From Micrococcales bacterium (GTDB taxonomy: Bacteria > Actinomycetota > Actinomycetes > S36-B12 > UBA5976), in contig JAHEEQ010000020.1 in NCBI GenBank assembly GCA_024640585.1, positions 1 to 25,910 of the forward strand: a stretch of DNA of 25,910 bases, in the 5' to 3' direction. A model generated the notes under the pieces. It did not search any database. It saw only the letters and a list, made by a program, of their open reading frames with translations, and was not told where the DNA came from. This document shows positions 1-7,718 of this stretch, piece by piece. The stretch's first letter is position 1. Each line of letters starts with the position of its first letter. The translations under genes and the position numbers were made by a program.

Positions 1-61
1 TTTTAGTGAGGACGGAGTTAAGGGACATTGCCAAGGGATCTTGATGTAAATAATGTTAAAC

Positions 62-220
62 CTATTCAGCGTAGCCTGCCAGCTCCAAATCGGCATCACT
101 CAAAATTGCTGAAATGGCGTCTGCACAATCGCGTCTGGCCGTGAGAGATCTAGTGGAGAGATAAATCATCCATTTCATAGGAACAACACAAAAAGCACTG
201 TAAAAATCAGTGTTTTTCAT
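62..220 (-). CDS. Possible small ORF or gene remnant, 52 aa, unknown
   Basis: This reverse-strand frame runs from an ATG at 220 to a TAG at 62-64. Its last ~25 residues (…RRDCADAISAILSDADLELAGYAE) look like a normal amphipathic protein tail. Against it, there is no Shine-Dalgarno sequence before the ATG at 220 or the internal ATGs at 178 and 169, and the first codons lie in the terminator-like hairpin at 191-217. It could be the decayed 3' end of a gene, a genuine small protein, or chance. No family is recognised. Confidence 0.2.
   Translation of the reverse strand: MKNTDFYSAFCVVPMKWMIYLSTRSLTARRDCADAISAILSDADLELAGYAE
191..217. terminator. Bidirectional intrinsic terminator candidate
   Basis: CACTG (196-200) pairs with CAGTG (208-212) across a 7-nt loop. 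The stem extends through a G.U pair (195/213) and A4/T4 flanks (191-194 with 214-217), so either strand would give a hairpin followed by a U-tract. It lies left of the first operon and would insulate it from whatever precedes the window. Confidence 0.5.
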
Positions 221-442
221 GGTTCAAATGAAGCAAATATAGACTCGGCGTGCTTCAAACCGCTTTGGCTTCTCGTTAGTACCAATGAGATCCAAAATTT
301 TGAGACACAACATACAGATAGTTGCGATGCTCAAAATTCTTCAGATCAACCATGATGAACGTGTTCAAGGGCTTGTTAACTGAAATGTGACGTTGGCAAG
401 TTGTACAGCGATCAATAAGTGTCAAAGCCTTTCAGTTGTTGC

Positions 443-470
443 TTGGAAAATTTAGGGTCTACCCTATATT
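443..470 (+). promoter_or_regulatory. Sigma70-like promoter with operator-like palindrome, SDR operon
   Basis: A -35-like TTGGAA (443-448) and a -10-like TATATT (465-470) are separated by 16 bp. A perfect inverted repeat, TAGGGT-CT-ACCCTA (453-466), fills most of the spacer and touches the -10 box. A repressor bound there would block polymerase. Transcription would start near 477, about 28 nt before the ATG at 505. The boxes and repeat are read directly; promoter and operator function are inferred. Confidence 0.45.
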
Positions 471-504
471 GACATATCAACTAAAGAATAAACAAAATAT
501 ACAT

Positions 505-1323
505 ATGCAGGCACAACACCTTTTCAATGTCGAAAATATTGTCGTTGCTATTACAGGGGCCGCCAGCGGCATTGGTTTGGGTTATGCCCAAGTCATGGCC
601 GCAAATGGTGCGAAGCTTGCACTGATTGACATTAATGAAGAGGCGCTGAATGTGGCTGTTCAATCTTTAAATGCCTCACATGCTCAAGTTCAAGGCTTTG
701 TCGCAGATGTCACTATCGCAGAAAGTTTAAACGCGGCCTTTCATGCGGTTGTTGAGACATATGGGCGACTTGACGTTGTATTTGCCAATGCAGGTATCAG
801 TGGTGGACCGGGTTTTTTAAAAGGCAATGGCGAACGCAATCCGGAGGGTGAAGTTGAAAACCTTTCCATGGAAGTTTGGCATCGATTGCTTGATACAAAC
901 GTAACCTCACTGTTTCGGACCATGCAAATTGTGGTACCTCAAATGAAGAAGCAAGAAAAGGGGCGAATCATTGTGACCAGCTCTATCTCCGCATCGATGG
1001 CAGAGACGCTGGTGAGTTCAATTTACGCAATTTCAAAAGGTACGGTTGGGCATATGGTTCGGCAATTTGCGCTCGAGCTTGCTAAATATGGAATCTTGGT
1101 TAATGCCATTTCGCCCGGTCCTGTGATTACCAACATTGGTGGCGGTCGCCTGAAATTACCAGAAAGTCGCCGTCCATTTGAGATGGCGACACCTTTAGGA
1201 CGCATTGCAGAACCCTCAGACCTTTATGGAGCAGCTTTATTTTTAGCTTCTCCTGCATCGGCCATGATCACTGGGACTCAAATTGTGGTCGATGGTGGAC
1301 GAATTCTTGGAACAGCAGACTGA
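505..1323 (+). CDS. SDR-family NAD(P)-dependent oxidoreductase
   Basis: A cytoplasmic short-chain dehydrogenase/reductase of 272 aa, the usual length for classical SDRs. It would oxidise an alcohol (often a cis-dihydrodiol or hydroxy acid) or reduce a ketone. The cofactor motif TGAASGIG is at residues 17-24. Asp42 at the end of the second strand suggests NAD(H) rather than NADP(H). NAG is at 95-97, and the catalytic Tyr174-xxx-Lys178 (YAISK) follows a serine-rich strand at 159-162. An upstream in-frame TTG at 436 would add 23 residues, but that extension overlaps the promoter-like elements, so the ATG at 505 is preferred. The ribosome site is weak (AAAGAA). It is the first gene of the operon, one base before the dienelactone hydrolase gene. 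Substrate unknown. Confidence 0.9.
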   Translation: MQAQHLFNVENIVVAITGAASGIGLGYAQVMAANGAKLALIDINEEALNVAVQSLNASHAQVQGFVADVTIAESLNAAFHAVVETYGRLDVVFANAGISGGPGFLKGNGERNPEGEVENLSMEVWHRLLDTNVTSLFRTMQIVVPQMKKQEKGRIIVTSSISASMAETLVSSIYAISKGTVGHMVRQFALELAKYGILVNAISPGPVITNIGGGRLKLPESRRPFEMATPLGRIAEPSDLYGAALFLASPASAMITGTQIVVDGGRILGTAD

Positions 1324-1324
1324 C

Positions 1325-2008
1325 ATGGCCAGCATCAACATCACTGCCAATGATGGTCACACATTCGCATGCTGGCACGTTAAAGCTAACGGCTTTCAGC
1401 GTGGGTCCATCCTGGTGCTTCAAGAAATTTTTGGCGTTAACCACCACATAAAAGCTGTTTGTGAAAAGTTAGCGGCTCAAGGATACGAAGCGTATTCACC
1501 TGCGCTATTTGATCGACTTGAACCAGGCTTTGCAACTGGTTATAGCAAAGAAGAAATTGCATATGCATTGAAGTTTCTTCCCAAATTAAATTGGGACTTA
1601 ATGGTCTTGGATGTGCTTGCAACAGTTCAGCATGCCCGCGCATCTTTGAATGAACCAGTAAGCGTCATGGGATTTTGTTTGGGCGCATCGGTTGCTTATT
1701 TGGTAGGGCAAGGCTGTAGCGGTATTTCCGCTGTGGTCGGTTATTACGGTGGACATATTGTGAATCACCTGCAACAACCTGCACGCGTTCCAAGCCTCCT
1801 TCATTATGGTGAGAAAGATCACACCATTTCCATGTCAGATGTCAAACGAATTCAAGTTGAAAGGCCTGAATGTGAGTTGCATGTTTACCCGGCTGGGCAT
1901 GGGTTCAATTGCGATGAAAGAGATTCCTTTGATGCCACATCGGCTTCTTTGGCATGGGATCGTTCTTTGAAATGGATTGAACGCCATGCAAAAACATCAA
2001 GTCATTAA
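1325..2008 (+). CDS. Dienelactone hydrolase family protein
   Basis: A cytoplasmic alpha/beta hydrolase of 227 aa, matching carboxymethylenebutenolidases, which open dienelactone to maleylacetate in modified ortho-cleavage of aromatic compounds. The cysteine nucleophile motif GFCLGA puts Cys118 in place of the usual Ser. Asp165 (GEKD) and His192 (AGHGF) complete the triad, and Glu34 (QEIFG) matches the glutamate that controls the cysteine in the family. The ATG at 1325 sits one base after the SDR stop. A longer frame from 1283 would overlap the SDR C-terminus, including its conserved DGG segment, and is less likely. Coupling to the SDR and an importer suggests a lactone or ester intermediate of an imported compound. 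The exact substrate is unproven because many family members hydrolyse other esters. Confidence 0.88.
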   Translation: MASINITANDGHTFACWHVKANGFQRGSILVLQEIFGVNHHIKAVCEKLAAQGYEAYSPALFDRLEPGFATGYSKEEIAYALKFLPKLNWDLMVLDVLATVQHARASLNEPVSVMGFCLGASVAYLVGQGCSGISAVVGYYGGHIVNHLQQPARVPSLLHYGEKDHTISMSDVKRIQVERPECELHVYPAGHGFNCDERDSFDATSASLAWDRSLKWIERHAKTSSH

Positions 2009-2051
2009 CCCTTTTTAAACGTATATTTTTTACCCACCCAAAGGAGACTTT

Positions 2052-3011
2052 ATGAAACCGCAAGCTTTCAAGCGCCGCGTTATGCTCGGCTTGGCCATGG
2101 TCAGCGCCATAGCTTCAAGTACCGTATACGCGCAAACCAAGCCACTGATCACTGTGAATGCAGGTTTCGTACCTGTTACGGATGTGGCGGCACTTTACTT
2201 GGGTGAGGAAGTTGGCATTTTCAAAAAACATGGTCTGACTTTGAAAGCCAACATTGCATCAACGGGTGCGGTTCCTGCTGTTGTCAGTGGTGAATACCAT
2301 TTTGGCTTTACCGCTTTAGTCAACGTACTTCAGGCTCGCGACAAAGGCCTGCCAGTGAAAATTATTGCTGCGGGTTCTAGCTCAACAGGCGTTGCTGGTG
2401 CAGACGTGACGATGATTCATGCAGGTCCTAAAAGCGGCATTAAATCTGGCAAAGACTTAGAAGGTAAAACAGTGAGTGTGAACGCGCTGAATGGTTTGCT
2501 GCAAATGCTGGGCAAAGCCGCAGTGAAGGCTGATGGTGGTGATCCAAGTAAAGTTAAATTCATTGAACTTGGTTTTGCAGAGGCATTGGCTGCTTTGCAA
2601 TCTGGCAAAACAGATGCCATGGTTGGTGCTGAACCATTTGGCACTGCAGCCATGGGGTCTGGCTTTCCTGCGATTGCATCACCTTATCAGTCGATGTCTA
2701 AAAACAGCATGCTGACTTCATCTTACTTCACATCTGAAGCGCAGATCAAAGCCAATCCAGAATTGTTCAAAAAAATTCAGTCGGCTATCAATGAATCTTT
2801 GGAATTTGCGCAAAAAAACCCAGAGCAAATTCGTGCACAGTTGCCCAAATTCACCAAGCTAGGGGGCGATGTTGCAGCAAAACTAATCTTGCCGCGCTAC
2901 CTCACTGCCATTCCGCGCGAATCTGTTGAAATGTTCTCCAAAACGGGGCAAGAGTTTGGCATGCTATTGAAGCCAGCTGTTTACGACGAAGTTGTTTGGA
3001 ACAGCAAATAA
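2052..3011 (+). CDS. ABC transporter substrate-binding protein, NMT1/SsuA-like
   Basis: A periplasmic solute-binding protein of 319 aa for a NitT/TauT-type importer. An N-terminal signal with KRR, a hydrophobic stretch and a likely cleavage after VYA-Q (about residue 27) targets it for export. The mature part has the family layout: a first lobe with GFVPVTDVAALYLGEEVGIF, a ligand-contact region around residues 70-90, and a second-lobe segment DAMVGAEPFG. A strong ribosome site (AAAGGAG) precedes the ATG. It is followed within a few bases by two permeases and an ATPase, so the importer is complete. Relatives bind sulfonates, nitrate, taurine, thiamine precursors or aromatic acids such as phthalate. 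The neighbouring enzymes favour an organic acid, but this is inference. Confidence 0.9.
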   Translation: MKPQAFKRRVMLGLAMVSAIASSTVYAQTKPLITVNAGFVPVTDVAALYLGEEVGIFKKHGLTLKANIASTGAVPAVVSGEYHFGFTALVNVLQARDKGLPVKIIAAGSSSTGVAGADVTMIHAGPKSGIKSGKDLEGKTVSVNALNGLLQMLGKAAVKADGGDPSKVKFIELGFAEALAALQSGKTDAMVGAEPFGTAAMGSGFPAIASPYQSMSKNSMLTSSYFTSEAQIKANPELFKKIQSAINESLEFAQKNPEQIRAQLPKFTKLGGDVAAKLILPRYLTAIPRESVEMFSKTGQEFGMLLKPAVYDEVVWNSK

Positions 3012-3014
3012 ACT

Positions 3015-3782
3015 ATGAACAGGTTGTCCAGCCTTCTAGGCATTGCGTTACTCGCTCTAGCTTGGGAGCTGGCACCTCGTTTGGGCTTTATTAACCCTAG
3101 CTTTTTCCCACCCTTCTCCAATGTTGTTGATAAACTATTGGAAATTTCTCGGACGGCAGAGTTCTGGAGTTTTTTACTTTCTACGGTTCGAACCTGGGCA
3201 TTGGGGCTGACCATCGCCACCTTGGCTGGCGTAGCCATTGGGCTGTTCATTGGGCTCACTCCAGGCGCTCGTAGTTATACGCATTCCACCATTGAATTTC
3301 TTCGTCCAATTCCTTCAGTAGCCTTGATTCCGGGTGTTATTTTGATTTTTGGATCGCGGTATCAATCGGGGGTGGTACTCATTACCTATGCAGCATTTTG
3401 GCAAGTTCTTTTGCAAATGCTATATGGCTTAAATGACATCGACTCTGTGGCGCGTGACACCGCGCGATCATTTCGATTCTCGCGGATTGGATTTATTCGA
3501 AATGTCGCATGGCCTACGTTACTGCCGTTTCTTTTCACTGGTGTGCGATTGGCTGCAGCAATGGCGCTGGTGCTGGCCGTCACTGCAGAGATGGTCATTG
3601 GCAGTCATGGAATAGGCCGTGGCATTGTGGTGGCTCAAACATCCAACGCAACAGCAGAGGCCTATGCCTATGTACTGATCGCAGGTTTGATTGGTGTTGC
3701 CATTAACTTGATGGCACGTTTGTTTGAAATTCGAATTCTGAGCTGGCATCCCAGTGTGAGAAATCTGGGGGTGCAATCATGA
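3015..3782 (+). CDS. ABC transporter permease, NitT/TauT type (first)
   Basis: An inner-membrane permease of 255 aa with about six predicted hydrophobic segments. It carries the binding-protein-dependent transport signature near residues 143-195: the EAA-like loop starting ARSFRFSR, then a conserved P (WPTLLPF) and GVRLAAAMALV. It begins 3 nt after the binding-protein stop and overlaps the second permease by 4 nt (ATGA), indicating translational coupling. Together the two permeases would form the heterodimeric channel of one importer. Confidence 0.9.
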   Translation: MNRLSSLLGIALLALAWELAPRLGFINPSFFPPFSNVVDKLLEISRTAEFWSFLLSTVRTWALGLTIATLAGVAIGLFIGLTPGARSYTHSTIEFLRPIPSVALIPGVILIFGSRYQSGVVLITYAAFWQVLLQMLYGLNDIDSVARDTARSFRFSRIGFIRNVAWPTLLPFLFTGVRLAAAMALVLAVTAEMVIGSHGIGRGIVVAQTSNATAEAYAYVLIAGLIGVAINLMARLFEIRILSWHPSVRNLGVQS

Positions 3783-4558
3783 TTCTTAGCGTCTTGCGCA
3801 AACTGTTTGTAGAACTGGCACTGCCTGCGATTCTTTTTACCTTGTTATATTTGCTGAGTGCCAATTCAACTAATTTTTATTTCCCATCACTTGCAGCTGT
3901 TCTCAAACAATTTAATTTATTGTGGCTTGGCCCTAGATTTTTTTCAGATGTATTGCCCAGTCTTGAAAGATTGACCATAGGTTACTTGCTTGCGTGCATT
4001 TGTGGTATCACGTTTGGCATTCCGATCGGTATGTATGCGCCTGTGCGCCGAATCCTTGAACCAGTGCTGGAATTTTTCCGTGCTATTCCGCCAGTTGCCA
4101 TGATTCCTTTGCTCATAGTCAGTATGGGATTTGGCAACAGTATGAAAATCACAATCATTGTGGCAGGTGCATTTTGGCCAATTCTTTTGAACACCGTAGA
4201 AGGTGTCAAGGCAGCCGATAAGGTCTTAAGTGAAACTTGTCAAACCTACGGCATTCGCGGAATAGCTAGGCTCAGACATTTCATCATTCCCAGTGCTTCA
4301 CCTCAAATCATCGTCGGAATGAGGCTAGGGCTTTCAATTGGCATTGTGCTGATGGTCATAAGCGAAATGTTTGCAGCGTTGGATGGCTTGGGATCAGCGA
4401 TTATTTATTTCCAGCGAAGCTATGAAATACCTCAAATGTGGAGTGGCGTTTTAATGCTTGGTTTATTTGGTTTTAGTCTCTCTTTCATCTTCAGACTCTT
4501 TGAAAAATGGGCGCTCAATTGGTATTACGGGATGCGCGATTTGGAAAGGAAATCCTAA
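3779..4558 (+). CDS. ABC transporter permease, NitT/TauT type (second)
   Basis: The second inner-membrane permease, 259 aa, is homologous in layout to the first but clearly divergent in sequence. The EAA-type coupling loop is visible as CQTYGIRGIARLRHFIIPSA, followed by GMRLGLSIGIVLMVISEM. Hydrophobic helices fill the rest. Its ATG lies within the stop of the first permease, and the ATPase start follows 2 nt after its TAA. Two non-identical permeases in one operon suggest a heterodimer rather than a duplication serving a second importer. Confidence 0.9.
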   Translation: MILSVLRKLFVELALPAILFTLLYLLSANSTNFYFPSLAAVLKQFNLLWLGPRFFSDVLPSLERLTIGYLLACICGITFGIPIGMYAPVRRILEPVLEFFRAIPPVAMIPLLIVSMGFGNSMKITIIVAGAFWPILLNTVEGVKAADKVLSETCQTYGIRGIARLRHFIIPSASPQIIVGMRLGLSIGIVLMVISEMFAALDGLGSAIIYFQRSYEIPQMWSGVLMLGLFGFSLSFIFRLFEKWALNWYYGMRDLERKS

Positions 4559-4560
4559 AA

Positions 4561-5352
4561 GTGAGACCTCAAAACAATGCAATGGTCTCTGTCGACCATT
4601 TGAACAAAATCTATGAATCTAAAGAGCGCCGCGTTGAAGCCATTGGTGATCTTAGCTTCGAAGTCAATCAAGGCGATTTCACATGCATTGTTGGCCCATC
4701 TGGCGCTGGAAAGACAACATTGCTGAAATGTCTTGCGGGCTTATTGAAACCCACTTCAGGCGCTGTTCGCGTGAATGGACATGAAGTAACAGAGCCGCCT
4801 GAAGAAATGGCCGTAGTTTTTCAAGAATATGGGCGAAGTTTGTTTCCATGGAAAACGGTTCGTGAAAACGTGACGCTTCCGCTGCGCGAACGTGACATCT
4901 CTAAAATCGAGCGTGACCGCACCGTTTCATCCGCACTCAAATCGGTGGAACTTGATCACGTGGGAGACTCCTACCCCTGGCAACTTTCAGGCGGAATGCA
5001 ACAACGTGTGGCCATTGCCCGTGCAGTGGCCTATCAGCCAAAGGTGATGGTTCTGGACGAGCCTTTTGCAGCAGTAGACGCTCAAACTCGGGCTGATCTT
5101 GAAGACTTGATGTTGCACTTATGGTCTGAACTTGGACTCACGCTTATTTTCGTCACGCATGACATTGATGAGGCTGTTTATTTGGGGCAACGAGTGCTTG
5201 TTCTTTCTGCATCCCCCACTCGAATCCTGGATGATGTAATGATAGATATTCCATCACCACGGTCTCAAGTAAAAACGCGCATTGAACCTCGATTTGCAGA
5301 ATTGCGAACCCGCATTTATGCAGGCATTCAACGTGCTAAAACTGGCGGGTGA
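4561..5352 (+). CDS. ABC transporter ATP-binding protein, NitT/TauT type
   Basis: The cytoplasmic ATPase of the importer, 263 aa, with all nucleotide-binding elements: Walker A GPSGAGKTT (45-53), Q-loop VFQEY, signature LSGGMQQR, Walker B VMVLDEPF, D-loop AAVDAQT and the switch histidine in FVTHD. The GTG at 4561 is preferred. It lies 2 nt after the second permease's stop with AAGGA a little upstream, whereas an in-frame ATG at 4507 would overlap the permease gene by 52 nt. The ATG at 4582 has no ribosome site. It is the last gene of this operon, and its stop lies only 10 nt from the end of the convergent marR gene. Confidence 0.9.
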   Translation: MRPQNNAMVSVDHLNKIYESKERRVEAIGDLSFEVNQGDFTCIVGPSGAGKTTLLKCLAGLLKPTSGAVRVNGHEVTEPPEEMAVVFQEYGRSLFPWKTVRENVTLPLRERDISKIERDRTVSSALKSVELDHVGDSYPWQLSGGMQQRVAIARAVAYQPKVMVLDEPFAAVDAQTRADLEDLMLHLWSELGLTLIFVTHDIDEAVYLGQRVLVLSASPTRILDDVMIDIPSPRSQVKTRIEPRFAELRTRIYAGIQRAKTGG

Positions 5353-5362
5353 TGCTATGAAA

Positions 5363-5893
5363 TTAATCGCTATTCATGTGGGGAACTTGTTGTTCAACAC
5401 GGCGCAGCAATGTCCACAGAACGTCAACTTCCTGCTGCGTAAATTCCGAAATCAAACGCGTTTGTCGACGCCTTGCAGCTTCACGAAGTTTTTTATAAAT
5501 CCTCGCGCCTTCTGGGGTAAGTCGCACAATGGCGGCTCGTCCTCTTCCGGTTGTTTGCTGGACGGATACAAAACCCCGATCTTCCAGCACGCGAACACTT
5601 TTGCTTGCCGCTGCATAGTCGAGGTCTGCCATTTCTGCCACTTCACGCACGATACTTTCAGCAGTAGCACCAATGGCCATCATGGCACGCCATTCAGACA
5701 TGCCCAAATTAAAGTGAGTCCGGTAATAGTTCGATGCACCATTCGCCAAGCGATTCGCTACTCCCATGATGTAGGCGGCCAAGAATCGATTCACAGAGGC
5801 TGTCGAACCATCGACAGGAGCTGTTCGCGAAACCTTTCGTACAGGCGGCGAATTGGGAATCACGGCAGAGATTTTTTTCTTGTTTGCATTCAT
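5363..5893 (-). CDS. MarR-family transcriptional regulator
   Basis: A DNA-binding repressor-type regulator of 176 aa. After a basic, proline-containing N-terminal extension of about 30 residues comes a helical region (33-60), then a winged helix-turn-helix with LGMSEWRAMMAIG (63-75), the recognition region DYAAASKSVRVLEDRGFV (92-109) and the wing TTGRGRAAIVRLTPEG (114-129), and a C-terminal dimerisation helix. The start at 5893 has an excellent ribosome site (GGAG, 8 nt upstream). A possible start at 5926 lies inside the palindrome and is unlikely. The gene is divergent from the ilvD-like operon, with an operator candidate between them, so it probably represses itself and that operon until a pathway acid binds. 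The ligand is unknown. Confidence 0.9.
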   Translation of the reverse strand: MNANKKKISAVIPNSPPVRKVSRTAPVDGSTASVNRFLAAYIMGVANRLANGASNYYRTHFNLGMSEWRAMMAIGATAESIVREVAEMADLDYAAASKSVRVLEDRGFVSVQQTTGRGRAAIVRLTPEGARIYKKLREAARRRQTRLISEFTQQEVDVLWTLLRRVEQQVPHMNSD

Positions 5894-5915
5894 CAAAATA
5901 CTCCGGGAACACAGA

Positions 5916-5940
5916 TTTGTGAGCATGCCACAAAATCATA
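5916..5940. promoter_or_regulatory. MarR operator candidate with marR -10 box
   Basis: An inverted repeat TTTGTG (5916-5921) - 7 nt - CACAAA (5929-5934) lies in the marR/ilvD-like divergent region. Read on the reverse strand, a TATGAT -10-like box (5940-5935) abuts it, placing the marR transcription start inside the repeat. A poorer -35-like TTGAAT lies 19 bp upstream. This geometry is typical of MarR autorepression. No equally good promoter boxes were found for the forward operon. Confidence 0.42.
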
Positions 5941-5990
5941 TGGCAAGGCTATACCTGAAATTCAATCCTTATAGAAATGGAAATGACCTC

Positions 5991-7691
5991 ATGACAACTA
6001 TCAATTCGAGGCCTCGCAAATTGCGCAGTAATTTCCCCAAAGGATCATACCTTTGGGCTGTGCGCAATGCGCAGTGGCAAGGCATGGGAATTCCTGAAGA
6101 AGATTGCGAAAAACCCAAAATTGCCATCGTCAATAGCTCCTCCTCATTGGCAGCTTGCTTCTCTCATTTAGATGGTGTTGCTGCAGTGGTGAAGGAAGCC
6201 ATTCGTGCCGCTGGGGCTGTTCCTTTCGAAATTAGAACGGCGGCACCCAGTGATTTCGTTATTGGTGCCGGAGGTCGGGGGGGGTATATTTTGTCTTCAC
6301 GTGACTTAGTCACCAATGACATTGAAGTGGTCGTTGAGGGAGCTCAATTAGACGGCATGATCTGCCTCACCTCTTGTGATAAAACTGTGCCTGGCCAAAT
6401 GATGGCGGCCGGTCGTTTGAATATTCCTACGTTGATGGTGGCTTGTGGCTATCAACCCAGTGGGGAGTTTGAAGGTGAGCATGTTGATATCGAAGACGTT
6501 TTCGTAGGCGCCATGCATGCACAGATGGGCCGCATGTCTATGGACAAAATTATCGGGATGAGTCGAAATGCCATTCGCGGACCAGGCGTTTGTTCCGGAA
6601 TGGGGACGGCCAATTCAATGCACATTTGTTGCGAAGCTTTGGGTATGGCGCTTCCAGGTACGACGCCTGTTGCTGCCAATAGTGATGCCATGTTTGATGC
6701 CGCACGAAGAGCGGGGAAACGCATTGTGGAAATGGTCTGGGAAGATCTGAAGCCCAGAGACATTCTCACGCAAGGTGCGTTCGAAAATGCTGTTAAAACG
6801 ATTTTGTCTGTCGGTGGCTCTGTCAATTCGATCAAACATTTACAAGGAGTGGCCACTGAAGCTAATTGCGGTGCAGATGTCTATGGCATGTTTGAAAAAT
6901 TTGCGCATGATATTCCGGTCTTAACCTCAGTTCGTCCAGTCGGCGAACACGTGATTGAGGTTTTTGATCGTGCAGGAGGTGCACAGGCTGTCTTAAAACA
7001 ACTTGAGTCATTGCTAAACACGTCGGCAATGACCGTTACTGGTAAAACCTTGGCTGAAAACTTGAAGGATTACAAAGTGGTAGATGAAGAAGTTATTCGC
7101 CCCATTGATCGTCCTATTTCTAATAGACCAGCCATCATGATGTTACGAGGCAGTTTGGCGCCAGAGTACGGCATCATCAAAACAGGCATAGTGGAGCGGA
7201 AAACGCAAAAATTCAGCGGTCCCGCAGTATGCTTTCCGACTTCAGATGCAGCATTGGTGGCCCTGCAAGATGGCACCATCAAAGAAGGCGATGTCATCAT
7301 CATGCGAGGTGCAGGGGTCTGCGGTGGTCCTGGTATGGGTGGCGGCTCCTCCAAAGTTGTTTTTGCCATTGATGGCTTAGGCCTTGGCGACAAGGTTGCA
7401 CTCATTACTGACGGTCATCTTTCTGGTTTGGTCTGCAAGGGACTTGTGGTTGCTGAGGTTTCGCCTGAGGGCGCCGTATGTGGCCCGCTTGCCTTGGCAA
7501 AGAATGGCGACACTGTGACAATCGACCTTGAGACTCAACGCTGTGACCTCGAAGTGGACGAAGATGAAATGGCCAAACGACAAGCGGCATGGAAACCTTC
7601 TAAGCCACAATTTGACACAGGGTGGCTGCAAATATACAGACGCAACGTCGGCCCATTGAACCAAGGTGCCGTTTTGGTTGATCCTCAATAA
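5991..7691 (+). CDS. IlvD/Edd-family dehydratase, divergent
   Basis: A cytoplasmic hydro-lyase of 566 aa, close to the usual length for dihydroxy-acid and sugar-acid dehydratases, which convert 2,3-dihydroxy acids to 2-keto acids. Three cluster cysteines are in the expected places: Cys56 (LAACFSH), Cys129 (SCDKT, with metal-binding Asp130 and Lys131) and Cys201 (GVCSGMGTAN). The catalytic serine is present (DGHLSG, Ser478). The family's C-terminal PGMPE block reads PGMGG (447-451), losing the acidic residue, and the usual GxEGMRYSL segment is GRGGYILSS, so this is not an ordinary leucine/valine-pathway IlvD. The ATG at 5991 has GGA 9 nt upstream; the frame is open back to 5853, but that part crosses the marR start and operator. 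It is the first gene of operon D. Confidence 0.85.
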   Translation: MTTINSRPRKLRSNFPKGSYLWAVRNAQWQGMGIPEEDCEKPKIAIVNSSSSLAACFSHLDGVAAVVKEAIRAAGAVPFEIRTAAPSDFVIGAGGRGGYILSSRDLVTNDIEVVVEGAQLDGMICLTSCDKTVPGQMMAAGRLNIPTLMVACGYQPSGEFEGEHVDIEDVFVGAMHAQMGRMSMDKIIGMSRNAIRGPGVCSGMGTANSMHICCEALGMALPGTTPVAANSDAMFDAARRAGKRIVEMVWEDLKPRDILTQGAFENAVKTILSVGGSVNSIKHLQGVATEANCGADVYGMFEKFAHDIPVLTSVRPVGEHVIEVFDRAGGAQAVLKQLESLLNTSAMTVTGKTLAENLKDYKVVDEEVIRPIDRPISNRPAIMMLRGSLAPEYGIIKTGIVERKTQKFSGPAVCFPTSDAALVALQDGTIKEGDVIIMRGAGVCGGPGMGGGSSKVVFAIDGLGLGDKVALITDGHLSGLVCKGLVVAEVSPEGAVCGPLALAKNGDTVTIDLETQRCDLEVDEDEMAKRQAAWKPSKPQFDTGWLQIYRRNVGPLNQGAVLVDPQ

Positions 7692-7718
7692 TTTTTTACG
7701 ATCGAATCGAGAAACATC

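Larger units (their letters stand above)
1..504. other. Leader region without a confident gene
   Basis: No convincing protein-coding gene was found in these 504 bases. The stretch holds a bidirectional terminator-like hairpin (191-217), a weak 52-codon reverse ORF (62-220), and a promoter with an embedded palindrome (443-470) that probably drives the SDR operon. Between about 225 and 440 I see only AT-rich sequence with stops in all frames and no clear repeat. It probably separates the SDR operon from an unrelated neighbour to the left. Confidence 0.6.

Noticed and set aside
5282..5974. 230-codon forward ORF across the marR gene
   Set aside because: It lies antisense to a clear MarR gene, its residues (many Cys, His, Ser) look like a shadow translation, and it has no ribosome site.
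6277..6284. Run of eight G in the ilvD-like gene as a possible frameshift
   Set aside because: Family-like sequence continues in the same frame on both sides (TAAPSDF before, SSRDLVTNDIE after), so the frame appears intact.
6452..6856. 134-codon reverse ORF inside the ilvD-like gene
   Set aside because: It is antisense to conserved dehydratase motifs and has low-complexity Pro/Ser/Ile composition typical of a shadow frame.
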